A stretch of DNA of 64,000 bases from Longispora albida DSM 44784 (GCF_000379825.1 NZ_KB903813.1:200292-264291), one strand, 5' to 3'; numbered from the stretch's first letter, positions 25,190 to 34,668 are shown. The notes: generated by a model from the sequence alone, not told the origin. Made by a program: numbers and translations.

Positions 25190-25780
25190 ATGCCGCCAGC
25201 CCGTGGAGATCACGATGCCCGCCGCCGCGACGTCTCGGCCGCCGTCTGGCGGGTGCTCGCGACCCAGGGCTTCGGCGGGCTGACCCTGCGTGCCGTGGCG
25301 GCCGAGATGGGCTCGTCCACCGGGCTGCTGACCCACTACTTCCCGAACAAGCGCGCCCTGGTCGCTCACGCGATCGACGTGCTGCACGACCACTCGGAGT
25401 ACCGGCCGCGCCTGCAGCCCCCAGCCCCCGGCCTGGCCGCGCTCCGGACGGCGATCCTCGGGATCCTGCCCGCGACCGAGGGCGACGAGCCCGACAACCG
25501 GATCTGGGTCAGCTCGTGGGGAGCCGCGCTGGCCGACCCGGAGCTGCGGGCGGGGCAGGCAGCCCGGTACGCGACCTCGCGCGAACGGCTGCGCGTGCAC
25601 ATCGCCGCAGCCCAGGAACGGGGCGAGATTCCCGATTCGGCCAATGTGGACCTGCTGGCGGCCGGGGCGATGTCCTTCGCGCTCGGGCTGGTCGTGCAGA
25701 CCCTGCTGGACCCCGAGGCGTTCCCGGCCAGCGAGCAGGTCGCGATCACCGACGAGTACGTGAAGACGCTCGCTAGCTGA
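25190..25780 (+). CDS. TetR-family transcriptional regulator
   Basis: Product of 196 residues from ATG 25190, six bases after TACCGT. The N-terminal helix-turn-helix is RRRDVSAAVWRVLATQGFGG and LTLRAVAAEMGSSTGLLTHY, followed by FPNKRALVAHAI. C-terminal ligand domain (about 75-196) resembles TetR_C_6 of BetI-like proteins. Divergent from the GNAT gene with a shared palindrome. Confidence 0.87.
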   Translation: MPPARGDHDARRRDVSAAVWRVLATQGFGGLTLRAVAAEMGSSTGLLTHYFPNKRALVAHAIDVLHDHSEYRPRLQPPAPGLAALRTAILGILPATEGDEPDNRIWVSSWGAALADPELRAGQAARYATSRERLRVHIAAAQERGEIPDSANVDLLAAGAMSFALGLVVQTLLDPEAFPASEQVAITDEYVKTLAS

Positions 25781-25805
25781 GTAGCGATTCCGCTACCGTG
25801 CGAGC

Positions 25806-26312
25806 ATGCGGATCGAGCTGGCGCAGGGCGACATCACCGAGTTCGAGGTCGACGCGATCGTGAACGCAGCCAACTCCTCGCTGCTCGGCGGGGGTGGCGT
25901 GGACGGGGCGATCCATCGCAAGGGCGGTCCGGACATCCTGGCCGAGTGCCGGGCGCTGCGGGCCGCGCACCTGGGCAAGGGGCTGCAGCCGGGTCAGGCG
26001 GTGGCGACCACGGCCGGGCGGCTGGCCGCCCGGTGGGTGATCCACACCGTCGGCCCGGTGTACTCGTCCTCCACCGACCGCTCCGCCACCCTCCGGTCCT
26101 GCTACACCAGCTCGCTGGAGGTCGCCGACGACCTGGGCGCGCAGACGGTCGCCTTCCCGCTGATCTCGGCTGGCGTGTTCCGCTGGCCACCCGAGGACGC
26201 GGTCAACCAGGCGCTGGTCGCGATGCAGCTGACCCAGACCCGGGTGACCGTGGCCACGCTCGTCCTCTTCACCCCCGATCTCTACGAACTGGCACGACGG
26301 GTCGCTGGGTAG
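25806..26312 (+). CDS. Macro-domain protein (O-acetyl-ADP-ribose deacetylase-like)
   Basis: Product of 168 residues forming one macro domain: MRIELAQGDITEFEVDAIVN, then AANSSLLGGGGVDGAIHRKG with the ADP-ribose-binding Asn, Gly and Asp, and FPLISAGVFRWPPEDAVNQA. This resembles YmdB-type enzymes that hydrolyse O-acetyl-ADP-ribose or mono-ADP-ribose esters. TACCGT lies six bases before the ATG, so a leaderless transcript is expected. Confidence 0.9.
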   Translation: MRIELAQGDITEFEVDAIVNAANSSLLGGGGVDGAIHRKGGPDILAECRALRAAHLGKGLQPGQAVATTAGRLAARWVIHTVGPVYSSSTDRSATLRSCYTSSLEVADDLGAQTVAFPLISAGVFRWPPEDAVNQALVAMQLTQTRVTVATLVLFTPDLYELARRVAG

Positions 26313-26334
26313 GGCATGTCCTAGTCTGGTCGGC

Positions 26335-27303
26335 ATGCAGCAGCGGCTAGACCAGTACACGACGCTCCGGCTCGGCGGCCCGGCCAGGGACCTGATCGAG
26401 GTACACAACGCGGCGGAGACGATCGCTGCCGTGAAGACCCCGGGCCGGCTCCTGCTGCTCGCCGGGGGCAGCAACGTGGTGATCGGCGACGCGGGCTTCG
26501 ACGGCACCGTGGTCCTGCTGCGTTCCCGTGGCCTGTCGATGTCCGGTGGCGAGCTGACGGTCGAGGCCGGGCATCCGTGGGACGAGGTCGTCGAGTGGGC
26601 CGTGGCCAGCGGATACTCCGGGGTCGAGGCGCTGAGCGGCATCCCGGGCTCGGCCGGCGCGACGCCGATCCAGAACGTGGGGGCCTACGGGCAGGAGATC
26701 GCCGAGCGGGTCGTGTCCGTCGAGCTGTTCGACCGGCAGACCGGCCAGACCGAGGTGTGGGGGCCGGAGCGGTGCGGCTTCTCGTACCGTAACAGTGTCT
26801 TCAAGAATAATGAGCGGTTCGTCCTGCTCCGGGTCACGCTGCGGCTGGAGGAGTCGGCGGTGTCGGCGCCGATCCGGTACGCGGAGCTGGCCCGGGCGCT
26901 CGGCGTGGAGGCCGGCGAGCGGGTGCCGCTGGAGGCTGTCCGGCCGGCTGTGCTGAAACTGCGTGCTGGCAAGGGAATGGTGCTCGACCCGGCCGACCCG
27001 GACACGTACTCGGCCGGTTCCTTCTTCACCAATCCGATCGTCCACAGTGCACCGGAGGGTTCCCCGCACTGGCCGCACGATGGCGGCATGGTGAAGGTCA
27101 GCGCGGCGTGGCTGATCGAGAACGCTGGCTTTCCCAAGGGGTACAGGAAAGGCGGGGTTGGCATTTCCACGAAACACACCCTCGCGCTGACCAACCGGGG
27201 CGAGGGCACGGCGGCGGAATTGCTAGCGCTGGCCGAGGAGATCGAAGCGGGAGTCCGGGCGCGGTTCGGCATCGACCTCCATCCCGAACCCGTGCTGGTC
27301 TAG
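26335..27303 (+). CDS. murB: UDP-N-acetylenolpyruvoylglucosamine reductase MurB
   Basis: FAD enzyme that reduces enolpyruvyl-UDP-GlcNAc to UDP-MurNAc in peptidoglycan synthesis; 322 residues. N-terminal YTTLRLGGPARDLIEV, FAD-binding LLLAGGSNVVIGDAGFDGTV, substrate region GIPGSAGATPIQNVGAYGQE, then FSYRNSVFK and the C-terminal serine region YSAGSFFTNPI; ends GIDLHPEPVLV. TAGTCT seven bases before ATG. The last 81 bp overlap the convergent methyltransferase gene on the other strand. Its place before mshA agrees with mycobacterial order. Confidence 0.96.
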   Translation: MQQRLDQYTTLRLGGPARDLIEVHNAAETIAAVKTPGRLLLLAGGSNVVIGDAGFDGTVVLLRSRGLSMSGGELTVEAGHPWDEVVEWAVASGYSGVEALSGIPGSAGATPIQNVGAYGQEIAERVVSVELFDRQTGQTEVWGPERCGFSYRNSVFKNNERFVLLRVTLRLEESAVSAPIRYAELARALGVEAGERVPLEAVRPAVLKLRAGKGMVLDPADPDTYSAGSFFTNPIVHSAPEGSPHWPHDGGMVKVSAAWLIENAGFPKGYRKGGVGISTKHTLALTNRGEGTAAELLALAEEIEAGVRARFGIDLHPEPVLV

Positions 27304-28020
27304 CGTCAGCTCGCCCAGCCGCCAGCGTCGTGGCCGGTCACGCACCGGCCACCCGGCGTCTTTCAGTGTGCGCACCGACCGCACCCATCGCTCTCTCGGC
27401 CCGAAAGCCTTGTAGGGGGCGGCATTCAGCCATGCATTGTCCAATGCGGACAGTAGTGCGTGCACGGGCTCGCCCGGCACATTGCGGTGAATGAGGGCCT
27501 TGGGAAGTCGTTCGGCGATGACGGCCGGGCGTTCGAGATGATTCAGGCTCACGGAAAACGTCACGGAAACCGGGCCGTCTTTCGTCACCGCGAACCACGA
27601 GCAGATGCGGCCGAGTTCGTCGCAGGTGCCCTCGACCAGAACCCCACCGGGCTGCAACGCGGACGTCATCGCGCCCCACGCTTCGACCACAGCACTTTCC
27701 TCGTACTGGCGCAGCACGTTGCACGCCCGGATCAGCGTCGGCCGCAACCCGGCCAGCTCGAAGCCGCCCCGCCGGAATTCCAGACCCTTTTCCGTGTACG
27801 GCCGCGCGGCCGCCACCCGCTCCGGATCGATCTCCAACCCGACCGTCCGGAGTGGACGGAGCCGGCGGTGCATCTCCACCGTGGTGATCGGCGAAGCCCC
27901 GTACCCGAGGTCGACGACCAGCCCGAGCAGCTCCGGATACGTGTGCGCGATCCACCGGTCGAAACGGCGCAGCCGATTCGGATTGGTCGTACCCCGGGTG
28001 ATCGCGCCGACGGGCTTCAC
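27223..28020 (-). CDS. SAM-dependent methyltransferase-like protein
   Basis: Product of 265 residues from GTG 28020, which shares one base with the stop of the upstream SDR (TAGTG). A Rossmann SAM-binding start is visible (LLGLVVDLGYGASPITTVEM, about 30-49), then VGLEIDPERVAAARPY (second acidic motif) and ACNVLRQY. The C-terminal half (FSVSLNHLERPAVIAERLPK, LSALDNAWLNAAPYKAFGPR) is not typical of well-known methyltransferases. Substrate unknown. The 3' end overlaps murB antiparallel. Confidence 0.68.
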   Translation of the reverse strand: MKPVGAITRGTTNPNRLRRFDRWIAHTYPELLGLVVDLGYGASPITTVEMHRRLRPLRTVGLEIDPERVAAARPYTEKGLEFRRGGFELAGLRPTLIRACNVLRQYEESAVVEAWGAMTSALQPGGVLVEGTCDELGRICSWFAVTKDGPVSVTFSVSLNHLERPAVIAERLPKALIHRNVPGEPVHALLSALDNAWLNAAPYKAFGPRERWVRSVRTLKDAGWPVRDRPRRWRLGELTLDQHGFGMEVDAEPRPDSRFDLLGQR

Positions 28021-28754
28021 TACTGGACTCGGTGCACCTTGTGCTGGGCGGCCTGGGCGAGGGGCCGGAGCACGAGCCGGTCGACGTTGACGTGGTGCGG
28101 CCGGGTCGCGCACCAGGCGACCGTGTCCGCGACGTCGGCTGCGGTCAGCGGCTCGGCGACCCCGGCGTACACCGCCTCGGCCTTGGCGGCGTCGCCACCG
28201 AACCTGACCAGCGCGAACTCGTCCGTCTTCACCATGCCCGGGTCGATCTCGACCACCCGGACCGGGCGGCCGCACAGTTCGAGCCGGAGCGTCTCGGCCA
28301 GCGCGGTCTGCGCGTGCTTCGCCGCCGCGTACCCGCCGCCGCCCTCGTAGGCGATCAGACCGGCCGTCGACGAGATGATCACGATCGTGCCCCTGCCGCC
28401 GCGCTCGATGGCCGGCAGCAGCGCCTTGGTGACCCGCAGGGTACCGAGGACGTTGACGTCGTACATGCGCTGCCAGTCGGCGACGTCGGCGTTCTCCACG
28501 TAGTCCGAGCCGAACGCGCCGCCGGCGTTGTTGACGAGCAGCTCGCACTCCGGCACAGCTGCCGCGAGGGCTGCCACGTCCTCGTCCTTGGTGATGTCGC
28601 AGGTCACGGCCGTGCCGCCCAGCTCCTTCGCCAGTTCCTCGATCCGCTCGGCGCGCCGTGCGGCGAGGACCACATGGAAGCCCTCCCCCGCTAGGGCGCG
28701 GGCCGTGGCGGCCCCGATTCCGCTGGAAGCTCCGGTTACGACAGCGATGCGCAT
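28020..28754 (-). CDS. Short-chain dehydrogenase/reductase
   Basis: Product of 244 residues. Classical SDR motifs: [20 protein letters not shown] (TGxxxGxG, residues 8-15), [11 protein letters not shown] (NNAG), catalytic [20 protein letters not shown] ending in YAAAK. Starts near [11 protein letters not shown] typical of the YdfG/YMR226c group. NADP-dependent oxidation of small hydroxyl compounds is likely. TACTCT (28763-28768, minus) lies 8 nt before the ATG. In mycobacteria an SDR also precedes mshA (Rv0484c, from memory). Confidence 0.87.
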   Translation of the reverse strand: MRIAVVTGASSGIGAATARALAGEGFHVVLAARRAERIEELAKELGGTAVTCDITKDEDVAALAAAVPECELLVNNAGGAFGSDYVENADVADWQRMYDVNVLGTLRVTKALLPAIERGGRGTIVIISSTAGLIAYEGGGGYAAAKHAQTALAETLRLELCGRPVRVVEIDPGMVKTDEFALVRFGGDAAKAEAVYAGVAEPLTAADVADTVAWCATRPHHVNVDRLVLRPLAQAAQHKVHRVQ

Positions 28755-28827
28755 AGTTGTCGAGAGTACTGGTGTGACCCGCGACACGACGGGGAAGAGT
28801 GCTCGCGAGAGCAGAGTTAACCATCGC

Positions 28828-30102
28828 GTGGCATTCTCTTCTGACCTCCCCCGCCGGATCGCCACGCTTTCCGTGCACACCTCACCGCTGCATCAGCCGG
28901 GCACCGGTGACGCCGGCGGCATGAACGTGTACATCGTGGAAACCTCGCGCCGCCTGGCCCAGGCCGGGGTGGAGGTCGAGATCTTCACGAGGGCGACGTC
29001 CAGCGACCTGCCCCCGGTGGTCGAGATGGCGCCGGGGGTGAGCGTGCGGCACGTGCACGCCGGGCCCTTCCAGGGCCTGTCGAAAGAGGAACTGCCCGCA
29101 CAGCTCTGCGCCTTCACCACCGGCGTGCTGCGCGCCGAGGCCGCCAGGACCCCCGGGTGGTACGACCTGGTGCACTCGCACTACTGGCTGTCCGGCCAGG
29201 CCGGCTGGCTGGCCAAGGACCGGTGGGGCGTGCCGCTCGTGCACACCGCGCACACCCTCGCCAAGGTCAAGAACGCCCAGCTCGCCGACGGCGACAACCC
29301 CGAGCCCAAGGCACGCGTGATCGGCGAGGAGCAGGTGGTCGCCGAGTCCGACCTGCTGGTCGCCAACACCGAGGCCGAGGCCCTCGAACTGATCAACCTG
29401 TACGAGGCAGACCCGTGCCGCGTGGACATCGTCCAGCCCGGCGTCGACCTGGACCGGTTCACGCCCGGGTCGCGGGAGGCTGGCCGGCGCAGGTTCGGGC
29501 TGCCCGCCGACGCGCACGTGCTGTTGTTCGTGGGCCGCATCCAGCCGCTCAAGGCCCCCGACCTGCTGGTCAAGGCCGTCGCCGAGCTCTCGCCAGCGGA
29601 GCGGGAGAAGCTGGTCGTCGTGATCGCCGGCGGTAACAGTGGCTCGGGGCTCGACCTGGGCGCGCTGGCGGGCCAGCTCGGCGTCACCGACAAGATCCGG
29701 TTCGTGGAGCCGCAGGGCGGTTCGGCGCTCGCCGACCTGTACCGGGCGGCCGACCTGGTCTGCGTGCCCAGCTACAACGAGTCGTTCGGGCTGGTGGCTC
29801 TGGAGGCGCAGGCCTGCGGTACGCCGGTCGTGGCCGCCAGGGTCGGCGGGCTCACCACCGCAGTCCGGGACGGGTTCAGCGGGATGCTGATCGACAGCCA
29901 CGACCCGCACGACTGGGCGCGGGCGCTCGGCGGGCTGCTGCGGGCCCCGGCGCGCCGGTCGGCCCTTGCCGCCGGAGCCGTCCAGCATGCGCAAGACTTC
30001 TCCTGGGCACGCACGGCGGAGGGCCTGCTCGCCGGGTACCGGGACGCGCTGGGCAGGCACCGTTCCCGGCTGCTGGAGGTCGCCGGGCTGACCGGCATCT
30101 AG
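28828..30102 (+). CDS. mshA: D-inositol-3-phosphate glycosyltransferase MshA
   Basis: GT4 glycosyltransferase that joins GlcNAc from UDP-GlcNAc to inositol-3-phosphate in the first step of mycothiol synthesis; 424 residues from GTG 28828. Conserved start [20 protein letters not shown], then [38 protein letters not shown] and the nucleotide-sugar site [23 protein letters not shown] 28774 would add 18 residues; 28828 is preferred because MshA proteins have a short lead before RRIATLS. Followed 10 bp later by the YbjN-like gene. Confidence 0.95.
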   Translation: MAFSSDLPRRIATLSVHTSPLHQPGTGDAGGMNVYIVETSRRLAQAGVEVEIFTRATSSDLPPVVEMAPGVSVRHVHAGPFQGLSKEELPAQLCAFTTGVLRAEAARTPGWYDLVHSHYWLSGQAGWLAKDRWGVPLVHTAHTLAKVKNAQLADGDNPEPKARVIGEEQVVAESDLLVANTEAEALELINLYEADPCRVDIVQPGVDLDRFTPGSREAGRRRFGLPADAHVLLFVGRIQPLKAPDLLVKAVAELSPAEREKLVVVIAGGNSGSGLDLGALAGQLGVTDKIRFVEPQGGSALADLYRAADLVCVPSYNESFGLVALEAQACGTPVVAARVGGLTTAVRDGFSGMLIDSHDPHDWARALGGLLRAPARRSALAAGAVQHAQDFSWARTAEGLLAGYRDALGRHRSRLLEVAGLTGI

Positions 30103-30112
30103 GAGGGGGCAC

Positions 30113-30646
30113 GTGGTGGACGCGCACGCCGCGATCGAGGGCTTCCTGGCCGCCAGGGAGATCGAGTACGAGAAGACGGAGCGCGGGTACGCCGTCGTGC
30201 TGCCCGGCACCCACAAGCTCAAGACGGTGTGCAACCTGATCCCCGGCGCCCACGCCCTGCGGGTCGAGGCCTTCGTGATCCGCCAGCCCGACGAGAACCG
30301 CGAAGAGGTCTGGGCGTACCTGCTCCGCAAGAACGCCGGCATGTACGGCGTCTCGTTCGCGATCGACGCGGCCGGCGACGTGTACCTGACCGGCCGGATG
30401 CCGCTCGGCGTGCTCGACGAGGACGAGCTGGACCGGCTGCTCGGTGCCGTCCTCACCTACGCCGACGAGAACTTCGACCCGCTGCTGGAGCTGGGCTTCG
30501 CCTCGGCGATCCGGCGGGAGTGGGCGTGGCGGGTGTCGCGGGGGGAGTCCCTGGCGAATCTGGCGGCCTTCGAGCACCTGGTAGCCGAGCCGGGCGCGGC
30601 GGAGGGCCAGGTAGGCGACTCGGGCGCGAGTATTACCAGACAGTAA
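30113..30646 (+). CDS. YbjN-domain protein
   Basis: Product of 177 residues; AGGAGG at 30101-30106 lies six bases before GTG 30113, which supports this start. The YbjN pattern is present: DAHAAIEGFLAAREIEYEKT, TVCNLIPGAHALRVEAFVIR, EEVWAYLLRKNAGMYGVSFA and GDVYLTGRMPL. Immediately downstream of mshA, as in mycobacteria (Rv0486-Rv0487, from memory). The fold resembles type III secretion chaperones; no defined function in actinobacteria. Confidence 0.87.
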   Translation: MVDAHAAIEGFLAAREIEYEKTERGYAVVLPGTHKLKTVCNLIPGAHALRVEAFVIRQPDENREEVWAYLLRKNAGMYGVSFAIDAAGDVYLTGRMPLGVLDEDELDRLLGAVLTYADENFDPLLELGFASAIRREWAWRVSRGESLANLAAFEHLVAEPGAAEGQVGDSGASITRQ

Positions 30647-30676
30647 CCATGTGAGCCAGCAGACAGTTTGCAACGC

Positions 30677-30705
30677 TTGCGTATCAATTTGTTGATCACT
30701 AGGGT
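30677..30705 (+). promoter_or_regulatory. Sigma70-like promoter in an intergenic region
   Basis: TTGCGT (30677-30682), exactly 17 bp, TAGGGT (30700-30705), in a locally AT-rich stretch. No coding start lies downstream before the terminator at 30836-30888, so it should make a short non-coding transcript. Confidence 0.55.
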
Positions 30706-30711
30706 TGGCCG

Positions 30712-30888
30712 TAGCTACGGGGGTAGCGGTATCGCGCTACGCCGGGTGTATGGCGGGGGGCTGTGCACCTGAAGCCGAGGCGCGGTACTGGCCGCAGAGC
30801 GCTGCCGGGGGGTGGCGGACGCCGCGGTGAAGGTTGGCGGGCGCGGAAGCGGAGTCGGGGGGCTCCTCCTTCCGCGCCCGCCCTTTTT
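30712..30888 (+). ncRNA. Candidate small structured RNA between mshA-ybjN and MFS genes
   Basis: Predicted transcript of about 177 nt from the promoter at 30677-30705 to the T-run at 30884-30888. Local hairpins are visible: GTAGCG/CGCTAC near 30724, GCGG/CCGC near 30783, and GGCG/CGCC near 30815, besides the terminator. No convincing open reading frame. I could not match it to tmRNA, 4.5S, 6S, 6C or a known riboswitch class. It could also be just the 3' UTR of the mshA operon with an internal promoter. Confidence 0.4.
30836..30888 (+). terminator. Intrinsic terminator
   Basis: 14-bp perfect stem GGCGGGCGCGGAAG / CTTCCGCGCCCGCC with a G-rich apical loop, followed by CTTTTT. It faces the end of the convergent MFS cluster (stop at 30894). 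Confidence 0.85.
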
Positions 30889-30893
30889 GCTGT

Positions 30894-32093
30894 TCAGACC
30901 AGTGCAGGCTCGCGCTCCGGCTGCTCTGCCGCGCGGAGTTCGGCGGCGCGGCGGTCACGGCCGGGTGCCGTGCGCAGGTGACCGAGGGCCGCGCCGAGCC
31001 CGAGTACCAGGCAGATCGCCCAGTGCCAGTCGCCCAGGTACTCCAGGCTCAGGCCGCCAGCCGCCGGGGCCGCGAACGCCGCGAGCGCGAACGACAGGTT
31101 GAACACGCCCTGGTACTGGCCACGGAGCCGGCCCGGTGCCAGTTCTGCGATGATCGCGGCGTTCGGCGGGGCGGCGAGCATCTGCCCGGCCGTCCACACG
31201 GCGACGGTCACGGCGTACCCGGCGAGGCTGCCGGTGAGGGCTGTCGCGCCGAAGCCGACGCCGATCACGAGCAGGGCGAGCGCGAGCACCCGGCCCTTCG
31301 CCGAGCGGCTGATCAGCCTGGGCACGAAGAGCTGGCCGAGGACGACCATCGCGGCCGACAGGGCCATGACCAGGCCGTACTGCCCCGTGCTCAGCCCGTC
31401 GGCCTTCATCGCGAGCGGGAGCATCGTCGTCGACTGGGTCAGCAGCACTGCGAGGACGAAGGTGAGGCCGACGAAGCCGAGGTACGGGCGGTCGGTCAGG
31501 GCGAGCTTGAGGCCTCTGTTGCCGGTGGCGGGGTGCTTGACCAGCGTTTCCGGTACACGGAAATAGATCAGGACTGCGGCGGCCAGCGCGCTGGCGGCGT
31601 CGAGGCTGAACAGCAGCAGGTGGGAGACGTCGGCGAGGACGCCGACCAGGAGCGCGGCGATCGCGGCCCCGGCGAAGAACGCCCAGTACATGAAGTTGAA
31701 GGCGCGGAGCCTGGCCGGCTCGGGTACGACGTCCGTGATGGCCGCGACGCCGGCCGGGCCGCCGAGCATCACGGACACGCCGAGGAGGGCTGCCGACACT
31801 CCGATGAGGACGATGTGCTCCGACACCGCGACGGCCATCAGGAGGGCGGCGTTGGAGACGTACGCGAGGAGCATGGTCTTCCGGCGGCCCCAGCGGTCGG
31901 CCAGTACCCCGCCGGCCAGCACGCCGACCGCGCCCCCGGCGCCGTGCAGGCCGATGATCAGGCCGGTCGCCGAGGTGCTCAGCTCCCGGACGTCCTTGAG
32001 GTAGATGGCGAGGAAGATGATGGCGAAGCCACCCAGCCGGTTGATCAGGATGCCGGTCCAGATCGCCCAGTAGGTGCCGGAGAGGGCGCGCAC
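30894..32093 (-). CDS. MFS transporter (third of three tandem copies)
   Basis: Product of 399 residues with about 12 membrane segments. The MFS loop 2-3 signature is GVLAGGVLADRWGRRKTMLL (about 55-74). It is paralogous to the next two genes: all begin with a TFW/YW-LW-NR type first helix and share the GLVIGL...DRWGRR region. GTG 32093 is preceded by GGAG. Likely drug or metabolite efflux; substrate unknown. Last gene of the cluster, 89 bp after the second copy. Confidence 0.85.
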   Translation of the reverse strand: MRALSGTYWAIWTGILINRLGGFAIIFLAIYLKDVRELSTSATGLIIGLHGAGGAVGVLAGGVLADRWGRRKTMLLAYVSNAALLMAVAVSEHIVLIGVSAALLGVSVMLGGPAGVAAITDVVPEPARLRAFNFMYWAFFAGAAIAALLVGVLADVSHLLLFSLDAASALAAAVLIYFRVPETLVKHPATGNRGLKLALTDRPYLGFVGLTFVLAVLLTQSTTMLPLAMKADGLSTGQYGLVMALSAAMVVLGQLFVPRLISRSAKGRVLALALLVIGVGFGATALTGSLAGYAVTVAVWTAGQMLAAPPNAAIIAELAPGRLRGQYQGVFNLSFALAAFAAPAAGGLSLEYLGDWHWAICLVLGLGAALGHLRTAPGRDRRAAELRAAEQPEREPALV

Positions 32094-32182
32094 TGTGCTC
32101 CTATGTCGCTGGCGTACGTGTCGAGGCTAGGTGCGGCAACGCGCGCCTGACATGGCCCGATCAGCCGTGCCGGGCCTGGCCC

Positions 32183-33439
32183 TTACGCGGCGACGGGCTC
32201 CTTCTTCCCGGCGGGCTCCGGGGCCGGCACGGCATGGGTGGCGCGGATGATCGCCGTACGCCGGGCCCGGGCCGGACCCGCCGCCAGGTTCGCGAGGGCG
32301 AGGAACAGGCCGAGCCCGAACACCGCGATCCACAGTGGAGCCGAGCCGAAGTGCGTCGCGACCAGCCCGCCGCCGACCGGCCCGAGGAACGTCGCGCCGG
32401 TGAAACCGAAGGACGCCACGCCCTGGTACCTGCCACGGGCGTCGGCCGGGGACAGCTCGGCGATCACCGCGGAGTTGGTCGTCACCATGAGCATCTCGCC
32501 GAACGTCCACACCGCGACGGTCAGCGCGTAGAACCACACGGAGTCGGCGAAGACCACCAGGCCGAAGCCGCCGCCGAGGAACAACGCCGACACGGCGAGC
32601 ACCCGGGCCCGGGGGAACCGCGACACCAGCTTCGGCAGGAAGAGCTGACCGGCCACGATCATGATCATGTTGACGGAGATGATGGTGCCGAAGGACGTCG
32701 GGTCGAGCCCGTCCTCCTTCATCGCGACCGGCAGCATCTCCAGCGTCTCGATCATCGTCCACGCGACGAGGGTCAGGCCGACGAAGACCAGGAAGATCCG
32801 GTCCCGGAACACCACGCCCAGGCCGACGCTCTGCGCGCCACGGGCGGTCGGCGGTACGGCGGGGCGGGACTCGGGGACCTTGAGCGCGACCACAGCGGTC
32901 GACAGCAGCAGGGCGAACGCGTTGCCGGCGAACAGCAGCGTCGGCTCGGCCCTGGCCAGCCAGCCGGCCAGCAGCGCGGCGACCGAGCCACCCAGGTTGA
33001 TCGCCCAGTAGTTGAGGTTCAGCGCGCGGATCCGGTCCTTGTCGCCGACGACGTCGATCATCGTCGCGCCGAAGGCCGGGCGGGCCAGGCCGAGGAACAC
33101 GCCGAGGAGGAGCGACAGTCCCAGGATCGCGAGCTTGTTGTCGACCAGCCCCAGGCTGAGCATCGCGGTGGCGGCCGGCACGGCGGGCAGCAGCATCGCG
33201 GGCCGGCGGCCCCAGCGGTCGGCGATCACGCCGCCGGCCAGGGTACCGAGGGCGTTGCCGATGCCGCCGAGGCCGATGACGAGGCCGGCGTAGGACGGCT
33301 CCAGGCCGCGGATGGAGATCAGGTACACGCCGAGGTACAGCATGGTCATGTTGCCGACCCTGTTGATCAGGGTGGCTGACCACAGGTACCAGAAAGTGGT
33401 GGGGAGGCCCCCGGCAGTCTGCCGCAGCCAGCCTGTCAT
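32183..33439 (-). CDS. MFS transporter (second of three tandem copies)
   Basis: Product of 418 residues. N-terminus MTGWLRQTAGGLPTTFWYLW, then GTLAGGVIADRWGRRPAMLL. It matches the third copy almost word for word over the first 18 residues, which shows recent tandem duplication. ATG overlaps the stop of the upstream copy (ATGA at 33436-33439), so the two are co-translated. Confidence 0.87.
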   Translation of the reverse strand: MTGWLRQTAGGLPTTFWYLWSATLINRVGNMTMLYLGVYLISIRGLEPSYAGLVIGLGGIGNALGTLAGGVIADRWGRRPAMLLPAVPAATAMLSLGLVDNKLAILGLSLLLGVFLGLARPAFGATMIDVVGDKDRIRALNLNYWAINLGGSVAALLAGWLARAEPTLLFAGNAFALLLSTAVVALKVPESRPAVPPTARGAQSVGLGVVFRDRIFLVFVGLTLVAWTMIETLEMLPVAMKEDGLDPTSFGTIISVNMIMIVAGQLFLPKLVSRFPRARVLAVSALFLGGGFGLVVFADSVWFYALTVAVWTFGEMLMVTTNSAVIAELSPADARGRYQGVASFGFTGATFLGPVGGGLVATHFGSAPLWIAVFGLGLFLALANLAAGPARARRTAIIRATHAVPAPEPAGKKEPVAA

Positions 33440-34668
33440 GCCTTGACCTCCGCAGGTGTCTGCGCGCGTAGCACCGCACCGCGCCGGGCCCAGGACGGAC
33501 CGGCGACCACGCAGAACGCTGCGGTGAGAATGCCCAGCGCCAGGCAGCTCAGCCAGAGCGCGGCGCTACCGAAGTGCTGGAAGACGAAACCGCCGGCCAG
33601 CGGGGCCACGAACGCGGCGGCCGAGAAGGCCAGCGAGTACGCGCCCTGGTACCGGCCGCGCGCCGCGACCGGGGACAGGTCGGCGCTCAGGGTCGATGCC
33701 GCCGGGGCGTTCAGCATCTCGCCGAAGGTCCAGATCAGGATCGTGACCGCGTACGCCCAGGCGTCGTGCGCGAAGGCCGTCAGCCCGAAGCCGATGCCCA
33801 TCACGAGCTGGGCGAGAGCGAGGACGCGCGCGGTGTCCCGGCCACGGACCAGCCGGGGAATGAACAGCTGCCCGACCACGATCATGATGCCGTTCAGCGA
33901 GGCGACCAGGCCGAACATCGTCGGCGAGAAGCCCTCACGCTCCATGGCGAGCGGCAGCGAGGAGACGTGCTGCATGAAGATCATGGCGGACATGAAGGTC
34001 AGGCCGACCAGGATCATGAACGCGGGATCGGTGAACGGGTTGGTGCCCGGAGCTTCCTCAGTCTTCCGCTGGACCACCGGCACGTCCTGTGGGCGGCTCT
34101 CCGGGACCAGGAAGAAGACCAGCAGCGCCGTGACCAGCATCGTCACCGCGTTGACCACGAAGATCAGCAGGTAGTCCAGCTCGGCGACCAGGCCGCCGAG
34201 GATCGCGGCGAACGAGAAGCCGAGGTTGATCGCCCAGTAGTTCAGGTTGAACCCGCGCATCCGGTCGGCGTCCGGGATGATGTCGGTCATCATCGCCGTG
34301 AAGGCAGGCCGGGACATGTTCTGCACCAGGCCCACCGCGAACGAGGCGACCAGGATCTCGGCCTTGGCGTGCGCCAGGCCCAGCAGGACCAGCGCCGCCG
34401 CCGTGCCGGTATTGGCCAGCAGCAGCGTCTTCCGGCGTCCCCAGCGGTCGGCCAGCTGGCCGCCGAGCAGGACGCCGATCGCGCCACCGCCACCCATCAG
34501 GCCGATCACGAGGCCGACGAACGTGGCGTCGAACCCGCGGTCCTTCTTCAGGTAGAAGGTGAGGAGCGTGATCACGAAAGCGCCGGACCGGCTGATCAGC
34601 GTCGCTGTCCACAGGAACCAGAAAGTCCGTGGCAGCCCCCCGGCCGTCTGCCGTAACCACCCGCTCAA
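33436..34668 (-). CDS. MFS transporter (first of three tandem copies), TTG start
   Basis: Product of 410 residues from TTG 34668. This start is chosen because GGAGGT (34674-34679, minus strand) lies five bases upstream and the sequence LSGWLRQTAGGLPRTFWFLW then aligns residue for residue with the start of the second copy. A longer frame from ATG 34704 has no ribosome site. MFS signature GVLLGGQLADRWGRRKTLLL. First gene of the cluster, divergent from gpm. Confidence 0.85.
   Translation of the reverse strand: MSGWLRQTAGGLPRTFWFLWTATLISRSGAFVITLLTFYLKKDRGFDATFVGLVIGLMGGGGAIGVLLGGQLADRWGRRKTLLLANTGTAAALVLLGLAHAKAEILVASFAVGLVQNMSRPAFTAMMTDIIPDADRMRGFNLNYWAINLGFSFAAILGGLVAELDYLLIFVVNAVTMLVTALLVFFLVPESRPQDVPVVQRKTEEAPGTNPFTDPAFMILVGLTFMSAMIFMQHVSSLPLAMEREGFSPTMFGLVASLNGIMIVVGQLFIPRLVRGRDTARVLALAQLVMGIGFGLTAFAHDAWAYAVTILIWTFGEMLNAPAASTLSADLSPVAARGRYQGAYSLAFSAAAFVAPLAGGFVFQHFGSAALWLSCLALGILTAAFCVVAGPSWARRGAVLRAQTPAEVKA

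Noticed and set aside
30712-30888. Riboswitch or housekeeping RNA (tmRNA, 4.5S, 6S, 6C)
   Set aside because: I looked for the tmRNA tag and T-loop, the SRP GGAAGGAAGCA-type loop, C-rich loops of 6C RNA and common riboswitch cores and found none. Kept only as an unassigned RNA candidate.
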